Shown here: piece after piece, positions 19,675 to 25,905 of the stretch
Numbering within the stretch: position 1 is the stretch's first letter
Layout: each line of letters opens with the position of its first letter
Assembly (NCBI GenBank): GCA_001969505.1
Contig: LSSK01001807.1
Location: 1 to 25,905 of the forward strand
Length of the DNA stretch: 25,905 nt
From: Zancudomyces culisetae
Lineage: Eukaryota; Kickxellomycota; Harpellomycetes; Harpellales; Legeriomycetaceae
Direction of reading: 5' to 3'
The notes under the pieces: generated by a model
The model's database searches: none
The model's input: only the letters and a program-made list of their open reading frames with translations
Told to the model about the DNA's origin: nothing
Program-made: the position numbers and the translations under genes

Positions 19675-21484
19675 TTAGAACTTTCTATAAATCAAAGAAT
19701 GGGTTAAATTAAGCAGTGCCTGTCTTGAAGGCGAAGGAGGCAGCAAACAGAGCGAAGCCATGGCTTTTTCTGCATAAAGATGGACAAGAGTGCGTGTCTT
19801 TGCCAGGGCTTGGCCGCTGTGAACCAGGTCCCAAGCAATCTTACAGTCATCAGGCTCTTTGAATCGTCGAGCAATCAGGGGACCGAGAACACCTGGGTTT
19901 TCTTGCCAAGCATACAGCACTGGGGCTGTGGCAATTCCCAACTTCATATCAGCTCCTTGGACAGGTTTTCCAGCCACCATTTTGCTTGTGGTAGTGAAAT
20001 CGAGCAAATCATCAACAAGCTATATTTATTATTATCAATGTTAGTTTTAGCACTATACCCTCCCCCCCAGATTTTTTTTGTCTTTTTGGAGGAGAGAAAG
20101 GATTTTTGATTAATTATGATTGCATTTCAACAATACTTACCTGAAACGCTATTCCCAGATTCTTTCCAAAAAGGTAGGCCACTTCTGCGCATTTATCTGA
20201 AGTATTTCCCAAAATAGCTGTGGCTCTTGAACTATTAGCAAATAAACTAGCAGTTTTCAAGTAGGTCTTTTGTAGATAGTAGTTGAATACATCCAGTTCT
20301 GATTCATTGAATTTCGAAGAACCAGAATTTCCAAGCTGCTTGAATTCACCTTCCACCAAGTCCATAATAACAGTGGCCAATAATTCAACTACTTCTGGGT
20401 TACGCAGCCTAGCTAGCGACATTGATGCTCGGGCCAAGAAGAAATCCCCAGCAAGAACCGCCATTTTATTTCCAAAAACTTTGTGTGTGGCAGGCATTCC
20501 CCGACGGGTAGCCGCCTGATCTACAATGTCGTCGTGTATCAAACTAGCTGTATGAATAAGCTCGGTTATTTCTGCCAACCGTCGTTGAGGTGGAAGCACT
20601 ACGAGACCATATCCATTGTTGCTTGTGGGCAAGTACATGCTTTTACCATTGCTCGCTTCTGCCAACGCTGATCTGATCAATTTGTCACGTACTACACTAT
20701 CGTTGTCTAGAGAATTGTCAAATAAACTCACATCCATAAATCTATAGTCCTCTTGATCCATCGATCGTTGCTGTCCAGCAGCATTTAGTCCACTCGATCC
20801 CGCTGCACCACTTGCTGAAATCTCTTGGCGATTTTTAACCATATCGTTGACTGCCTGTGACAGTAATAGTACAACCAATGGCCTGATTTGTTTTCCCGTT
20901 GATTGGAAGTAGTATTTTGCTACTTTATTCAATGTTGGGTTTTCACTTTCTAGCAGGCGACTTATATTATCGCTCATGTGTCCCAACTCCTCTTTGACCA
21001 GAGCTATGGGGTCTATTCCCTCCATATCCTTCTTTACCAGCTTGATGGCCTTTTTCAACACCTCCTCATAGCTTTCGCTGTTCACTAACTCCAGATTTTG
21101 TAATTCAGCTGCAGATGCGCCCTGTAAATCGCTTTCCTTCAAGCCGATTTCGCTCGCGTTAATCGGCTCCTTTATCCATTCCAACATTTTTTCGTAGATT
21201 TCTTTATTGGCCTCCATGTTCCCACCAAATAATTGCATGTTTAGTTCAGCTTCATTTATTTTACCTTCAGCAGCCGAGACGCCTGTTATTGCTGGCTCCA
21301 ATAGTTTTGGCTTTGATTCATCTTTAAAAGGCAGATTTTTAATTTTTATCGTTTCTTCTACAAACTTGGATAGTTTCAAGTTGAATAATGCAAATTTTGC
21401 TAGAGGCCTTGTCTTTGTGGGTTGTGGTAGGGTATCTTTTACTCTATATATCGCCTTCTCCACCGATTTCTTCAGAAACGACAT
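19675..21484 (-). CDS. COQ1: Polyprenyl (ubiquinone side-chain) diphosphate synthase, two exons
   Basis: This trans-prenyltransferase builds the isoprenoid tail of coenzyme Q from farnesyl or geranylgeranyl diphosphate plus IPP at the inner mitochondrial membrane. Exons are 20141-21484 and 19675-20019, separated by a 121-nt intron with donor CAG/GTAAGTAT, branch AACTAAC (20040-20046) and a TAG acceptor. The product is 562 aa. The family's marks are all present: KYYFQSTGKQIRPLVVLLL, the first Asp-rich motif DDIVD at 318-322 within LIHTASLIHDDIVD, NKMAVLAGDFFLARA, LVEGEF, and the second Asp-rich motif DDLLD at 451-455. The exon junction lies just before the second motif. The protein is longer than S. 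cerevisiae Coq1 (473 aa), mainly through a longer N-terminal region of about 170 residues. The N-terminus is basic, fitting mitochondrial import. The ATG at 21484 follows TTTTAGCA. Confidence 0.95.
20020..20140 (-). other. COQ1 intron
   Basis: Canonical spliceosomal intron. The donor context CAGGTAAGTAT is fully complementary to the U1 5' end. The branch AACTAAC lies about 20 bases before the TATAG acceptor. Splicing restores GIAFQLVDDLLDF, which is conserved across the family, so both boundaries are secure. A run of 7 C (20062-20068, plus strand) lies inside. Confidence 0.95.
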
Positions 21485-22692
21485 TGCTAAAAGTGATTTA
21501 TCTCTATACCTCTAGGTTCAAGGATATGTGTGTGTGTATCTATCTATCTATGAAGTGGTTGGTGTTCTACCCGCTATATAGTTGCATAAAGGTTGTATAG
21601 CCTTTTTTTGACTGTATCTTACCTTTATATTTAATTGATTTATATTGCAAGTAGATTTGTGTTTAAGCTGTTATTTTCTGCATCAGAAAATTTTTTTTCC
21701 CTCAAATATCAGGTTTGGCTTGTGTTATAATTAGATTTGGATGAATTTATTTATCAATTGTTTTCTAGCCAATCATTTTTTGAACCTCGTAGTAGCTATC
21801 TAAACAATTCTAGGCTAGAGTATTCTTTTATCTTGTTATTTAATATTTGCATTAGTAATAGGGACGAAAACAAATCATCCTGCAAAAAAAGCAGTATATT
21901 GATACAATCGTCTAATAAACCCAATATCCGATAATAGACCTTGATGGAGTTTGTCCGTCTTGGTAAGCTAGCAGCTATTAAATTCATTTATGGTTCTTTG
22001 ATCATTATGTTTAAATATCTTTGTTTTTCTCATCAGATAAGGAGAAAAAAAGGGGAGTCAAAACACGCTTTCACTTGAAACCAGTGTGTTGATTGGATGG
22101 TGTGCTTGTACCCACAGCCGTATACCTTTGCGTAGCTAATACTGGTGCTGTGGTGGATTGGCGAATTAGGGATTCAGTCTATTTTGTCCCTCTTGGAATA
22201 CTATATAAAAAAAGAGGGGACACAGCAAATCATTTTTCAGTACTCATAATAGCAGTTGATAACATAAACTTTAATATCGCAACATTATGATGTACGCTGA
22301 ATACTGAAGCTAATTCATAGAAGAGTGGGGAAGGAGAAGAGGTGACAGCGATAGTGATATACAAAAAAGTTATTAGCACTAAACTGGGTTGGCAACTTGC
22401 TGAAAATAAAAAAGATAGTTTTGTCAAAACAATTTACCAGTGCTGAAAAAATTGAATACAAGAAAAAAAAAGTTTTGTTTTATCGCCTAAGATTCACATT
22501 GTTTTTTTATTCGAGGAAGGGGAAGGGGAAGGGGAGGAGGAGAAAGGGATAAGGCTAAAATCTGGCTGAATTTTCTTTTATCTAATTAGTATCAAAAATT
22601 TTTATTTGAAGGTCAATAAAAGAAAATAATTAAAAAAGCGAAAGTATTATTATTTTCTTGCATAATTCGAAATAGAAAATTAAAGAGAAAAA
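21485..22692. other. Divergent intergenic region COQ1 / ATP19
   Basis: 1.2 kb shared promoter region for two nuclear genes of mitochondrial proteins. It has a TG/TATC microsatellite at 21527-21551 in the COQ1 leader and a G-rich tract at 22519-22546 (three GGGG runs, then GG and GGG) about 150 bases before ATP19. A leader frame MQLYSG precedes COQ1. It also contains stop-poor segments that may be exons (separate entry). Confidence 0.55.
21796..22425 (-). other. Possible exons of an unassigned minus-strand gene
   Basis: Three minus-strand segments look more protein-like than their AT-rich surroundings. 21796-21987 starts with ATG and reads MNLIAASLPRRTNSIKVYYR, continuing Leu-rich to a stop (63 aa). 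22071-22178 follows an AAATAG acceptor-like site and encodes TESLIRQSTTAPVLATQR, continuing to a TGA. 22230-22425 is open for about 65 codons without ATG. A GTATAC donor-like site after ATQR would join in phase to the TAG at the start of SLPRR. The plus strand of the middle segment is also open. I assign no function, and chance open frames remain quite possible. Confidence 0.22.
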
Positions 22693-23234
22693 ATGGCCGG
22701 CGGAGGATTTTACACGATTGCAGGAAGGAAAGTTGCCACCCACCAGGTAAGTTGGAAATCAGATAATCTCATCTTTATAATTGATAGCATGAACAATGTT
22801 TGAAGGGTTCTTGGAATTATATTGCCTGGGTCTGTTTTTTGTTGAATCACAATTTTATGCCTTGTGACTTAGAGATTGTGTTCACGACAGTCCTTAGGGA
22901 TCTGATCAAGAAAATTTGATCGTTTCCAATTATCGATTTTAACATACAAATTCAAACATGCCTGATAATAACTACAAGTGTCGTAAACACATCCAGAAAT
23001 ATAGAATTGAAAAATATACTAACTTCTCCTCCCTCACCCTTCTTTTTTGATATGTTTGGATAGTTGGCAATTGGTGGTCTTGTAGGTTACGGATTGTTGA
23101 TCAAGGCACTCATGCCAAAACAAAAGGATTTGAAGGCCGATCCACCAATCAAGGCAAGCTCTGATGATGAATTCAAATTTATCGAGAAATTCATCAAGGA
23201 AGCCGAGGCAGAAGATGCAAAGGCACACCACTAA
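22693..23234 (+). CDS. ATP19: Mitochondrial F1Fo-ATP synthase subunit k, two exons
   Basis: Subunit k is a small single-pass subunit attached to the Fo sector and associated with ATP synthase dimers in the inner mitochondrial membrane. Exon 1 (22693-22746) encodes MAGGGFYTIAGRKVATHQ. Exon 2 (23064-23234) begins LAIGGLVGYGLLIKALMPK. The 317-nt intron has donor GTAAGT, an exact TACTAAC at 23017-23023 and a GGATAG acceptor. Splicing gives 74 aa, close to the 68 of S. cerevisiae Atp19. It keeps the family layout: short N-terminus, HQLAIG at the start of the membrane helix, a positively charged PK segment, then an acidic tail (FIEKFIKEAEAEDAKAHH). The initiator is in an A-rich context. Confidence 0.9.
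22747..23063 (+). other. ATP19 intron, unusually long for this window
   Basis: 317 nt against 78-185 nt for the other introns here. It contains a short hairpin-forming GATCAA...TTGATC (22904-22921). No clear box C/D or H/ACA pair could be assigned, so an intron-encoded small RNA is possible but unsupported. Confidence 0.85.
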
Positions 23235-23463
23235 AAGCAAACAAATCATCCAAAATACAATAGTTTTGTTTTGAAGAACGAGACAACTAACGTATAATTT
23301 TGTGTGCTTTCTAGCCTTCCAAAGTATTTTTTTTTTCATTGTTTGATTAAAGTTTGCTTTTGAAGAATCTAATAAAATACATTTATATCGTTTCCCTGAG
23401 TATGTTTATGATTATCGTTAATAGTGGCCTACACCACACGTTCATTGGTAGTTGAATTCGGCT

Positions 23464-24476
23464 TTACAGAGCATCATTCGCATTAGTGGGAATATCGGCA
23501 ATGGTTGATGGACCATATTGGAAGCAAGCAACGCTGTTTTGATTCAAGTAGGAGGTGGAGGAACCCTGTTTGAAAGTAATAAATAGGATAAATTGTTAAA
23601 GATTATTTTTTCAATGCGTGAATCTAAAAATAACCGAACGCTTTACATGGCTGATGGTATGATTTGGTGATATACAAGTGCTTCAAATAATGTTTAGTAG
23701 CTATTGATTTTTTATTTTTTACAACAAAGGAAGCTCTGATAAGCCTGCAGTTGTGAAGCATACATATATAATAAATAGGAGAAAGCGAAAAGGATATATC
23801 CCGACTTTGGTGTTTCCGATCTACTAGACTGGTATCTCCTAAACACACTCAGCAATCATTCACACTCGTCTACACCAACATCTACACCTCGCTGTGTTGT
23901 TGAGGGTGACCCTCGTACTTTTTCATCAATCTCTGAGCTATTGACTCAATTCTCCACCTCTGGCGATCCTGATTACAAGGGGTTAGAGGCTCAGCTAGCC
24001 AAATTGGCGTGTCATCTTTTGTGATGATTTTTTATTTTTACTCATTTTGTGTTTCAATCTTTGCATTTTTGAAGATATTAGTAAACAAACCTGCATTTAA
24101 GAGCATGGAATTTATTTTGTATTGTATAGAGTTCATTATTGTAAGGCTAGTTTGAATACTGCATGCTGTTAATAATATAGAAAAGTGTCAATCTTACAAA
24201 GAAGCACTTCCAGTTTTGGTTTGTAGTGAAATTGGTGCGACATGGCTGTTGTTGGTATCAAGTAATAAGAAAAACAGAGTCCAACCCTAAAATTTAACAA
24301 TAGCACAGTATGTAGACACTAGTTAAATATTTTGCAATACTATTCCTCAAGAATTCTATAGTTGTGAATAGTAAACTGAAACGTGTATCATCCATCAGCG
24401 TATTCTTAGACTCCGCCACCCCTGTCATCACACTAAAATATAAACACCTTTTTATTTTCCACAAATAATAGACCAA
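23464..24476. other. Exon-like islands of an unassigned spliced gene, strand unresolved
   Basis: GC-richer, stop-poor islands sit among AT-rich spacers. A phase-consistent minus model is 24198-24243 (MSHQFHYKPKLEVLL, donor GTAAGA), 23888-23994 (CNQDRQRWRIESIAQRLMKK, with TACTAAT about 85 bases before its TAG acceptor) and 23464-23565 (ends IADIPTNANDAL), about 84 aa. Its second donor, GTGTAG, is poor. The plus strand of 23779-24024 is also open for 81 codons (contains ISELLTQFSTSGDPDYKGLE, stop 24024) without an ATG. A further minus frame at 24294-24434 starts MTGVAESKNTLMDD. I cannot identify a family for any of these. A structured non-coding RNA is another reading. Confidence 0.3.
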
Positions 24477-24939
24477 AGCTGATTCAGTAGCTTATGCAGT
24501 TTGTACATAATATGCAAAAGATACACACTCTACTCTTTGCAGATACCATTTTGGGTTTTTTTATATCAGCTTGGAAAATACAGCGCAATTATTTTTTCAT
24601 TGGGCAAGCTCATTCTTTCTAGAAAAAAGAAAGTTTTGGAAAGAAAACGTACCTTCTATAAACCAATTTCAACTTTTATCCACCCCAACTTCGTGTTCGT
24701 AATATACTCCTACACTTAGATATGGAAGTACATTTAACCAATATTCCTATAATTTTCCTTATACTCTTGACATATAATTATGTTTTGATATATAATCCTT
24801 TAGCTTCCCTCCTAATTTAAAAACCAACCTTATATACTTTTTAAACTTAACAATAAGCTATTTATATTGTATATATTAAAACCTCGTGTCCATCTCAACT
24901 ACAATATCTCAAAAATCTCACAAGTTTTTTATAGTTATA

Positions 24940-25905
24940 ATGAGTAAACAAACGAAAATAACCTTTAATCAACTCACTGAAGAAATTGCGTTCCGAATAC
25001 TTTCATACTCTGGTGATCCTTGTTTATCAACACTGACCAGGAATTTTTATAATTCTGTGAATAATTCAAAGTTGTTAGACCTCTTGGTTCAGGAGGCTTA
25101 TAAGAAATACAAAAAAGACCATGAAAAAATGTGTAATGACTACTATGAGTATGATTATTATGGATCGTCCAATATACAAGATCGATATTCCAAAGACCTG
25201 AATGAGTATAAAAATTATCTGATCTTTCTCAAAAAATATCCATTAATTGCGAAGCACAAACAAATATCTATAGGCCTACTGTCGTATTTTAACAACATTT
25301 CATACTCAGAGTTGTTTGAATTGGCACTGTCACAGAAATGGGATCAAACTGTTGAAAATCTTACCTCATTTTATGTAGTATACGATAAAAATGGCGACAA
25401 AATTATATTTGAGAGCACAACCCTGCTTGAGGGATACCAAGTCACGGTGACAATCGACTGGTACGATGTGAAGGACAAGTACTGCCAAAGTACTGTTATC
25501 AAGACAAAGAATTACTTAGTAGTTCCTCTGTTCTATGCCCATTTTCAACCGAATCACAAAAAATCCTTGACTTGGCATTTCTCTGACAATGTGAAAACTT
25601 TCAAACGATGTTTTAACAAAAGTGATGGTTTCAGTGAACTGTTTTACTATGACATCCATGTTGTGGACTCAAAAGTCAAAGAATTGGATGAAATCAAGCA
25701 AGTTCTAAAGCTGTACAACATACCTATTGATGCCTCACATATCGAGGAAAAAGATAAAGAGGTCAAAAATCAACTAGAAGGTCTAAGGTTGTCTGACAAT
25801 CTCATCATGGGATATTATCTGGTGCACAAAGTCTACAATGCCATTTCACTCAATCGATTTGACATTATGTTGTACATGATAGACATTGAGTATAAATTTG
25901 ATTTT
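24940..25905 (+). CDS. F-box-like protein, 5' part only (322 codons, cut by window end)
   Basis: The frame opens with MSKQTKITFNQLTEEIAFRI in an AT-rich leader and is still open at the window end, so length and C-terminus are unknown. Residues about 10-45 (LTEEIAFRILSYSGDP, then STLTRNFYNSV) resemble an F-box: a Leu-x2-Glu-Ile start, ILSY in the middle and an aromatic close. The rest has no motif I recognise. There is a Tyr/Asp-rich charged segment (NDYYEYDYYG), a beta-like stretch around residues 155-205 and a helical region near the cut that vaguely recalls ankyrin-type helices. If the F-box is real, the protein would act as a substrate adaptor for an SCF ubiquitin ligase by binding Skp1. 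That is inference from a weak motif. Divergent, lineage-specific F-box-like families are common in yeasts. Confidence 0.75.
   Translation, partial: MSKQTKITFNQLTEEIAFRILSYSGDPCLSTLTRNFYNSVNNSKLLDLLVQEAYKKYKKDHEKMCNDYYEYDYYGSSNIQDRYSKDLNEYKNYLIFLKKYPLIAKHKQISIGLLSYFNNISYSELFELALSQKWDQTVENLTSFYVVYDKNGDKIIFESTTLLEGYQVTVTIDWYDVKDKYCQSTVIKTKNYLVVPLFYAHFQPNHKKSLTWHFSDNVKTFKRCFNKSDGFSELFYYDIHVVDSKVKELDEIKQVLKLYNIPIDASHIEEKDKEVKNQLEGLRLSDNLIMGYYLVHKVYNAISLNRFDIMLYMIDIEYKFDF

Noticed and set aside
1-25905. CUG-Ser or CUG-Ala nuclear code
   Set aside because: CTG codons coincide with conserved leucines in Snf7 and with LLMGCSS in separase.

Overview
The window is nuclear DNA of a budding yeast (Saccharomycotina). 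It is AT-rich. Several genes carry short introns with GTAAGT-like donors, TACTAAC-like branch sites and mostly TAG acceptors. CTG codons fall on conserved leucines of Snf7 and in the separase active-site motif, so CUG is read as leucine and the CUG-Ser and CUG-Ala yeasts are excluded. Introns are common for a yeast (four in SNF7, three inferred in separase). With the base composition this hints at an early-diverging, intron-rich lineage such as the Dipodascaceae; that placement is a guess.

Layout: (1) 194-7447, minus strand: separase (ESP1). The long open frame starts at 6565, but three further in-phase exons upstream extend the protein to about 2260 aa. (2) 7448-12243: about 4.8 kb with no gene I can support, rich in microsatellites, homopolymeric G/C runs, a G-quadruplex tract and a nested inverted repeat. 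(3) 12268-14208, plus: a 646-aa lysine/glutamate-rich protein I do not recognise. (4) 14462-17332, plus: a 956-aa protein with a strong mitochondrial presequence and a helical body, possibly PPR-like. (5) 18249-19333, plus: SNF7/VPS32 (ESCRT-III), five exons, 209 aa. (6) 19675-21484, minus: COQ1 polyprenyl diphosphate synthase, two exons, 562 aa, convergent with SNF7. (7) 22693-23234, plus: ATP19, subunit k of mitochondrial ATP synthase, two exons, 74 aa. (8) 23464-24476: GC-richer, stop-poor islands that look like small exons of unassigned gene(s), strand unresolved. (9) 24940 to the end, plus: the 5' part of an F-box-like protein cut by the window edge.

The genes are not a functional cluster. 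They serve chromosome segregation (ESP1), membrane remodelling (SNF7), ubiquinone synthesis (COQ1) and oxidative phosphorylation (ATP19), with one probable mitochondrial organelle protein. No tRNA, rRNA, transposon, CRISPR array or viral sequence was recognised.

The observations most worth a second look are the hidden 5' exons of separase, hexanucleotide repeats that recur inside and outside genes, the large gene-free interval with a structured inverted repeat, and the unresolved exon-like islands around ATP19.
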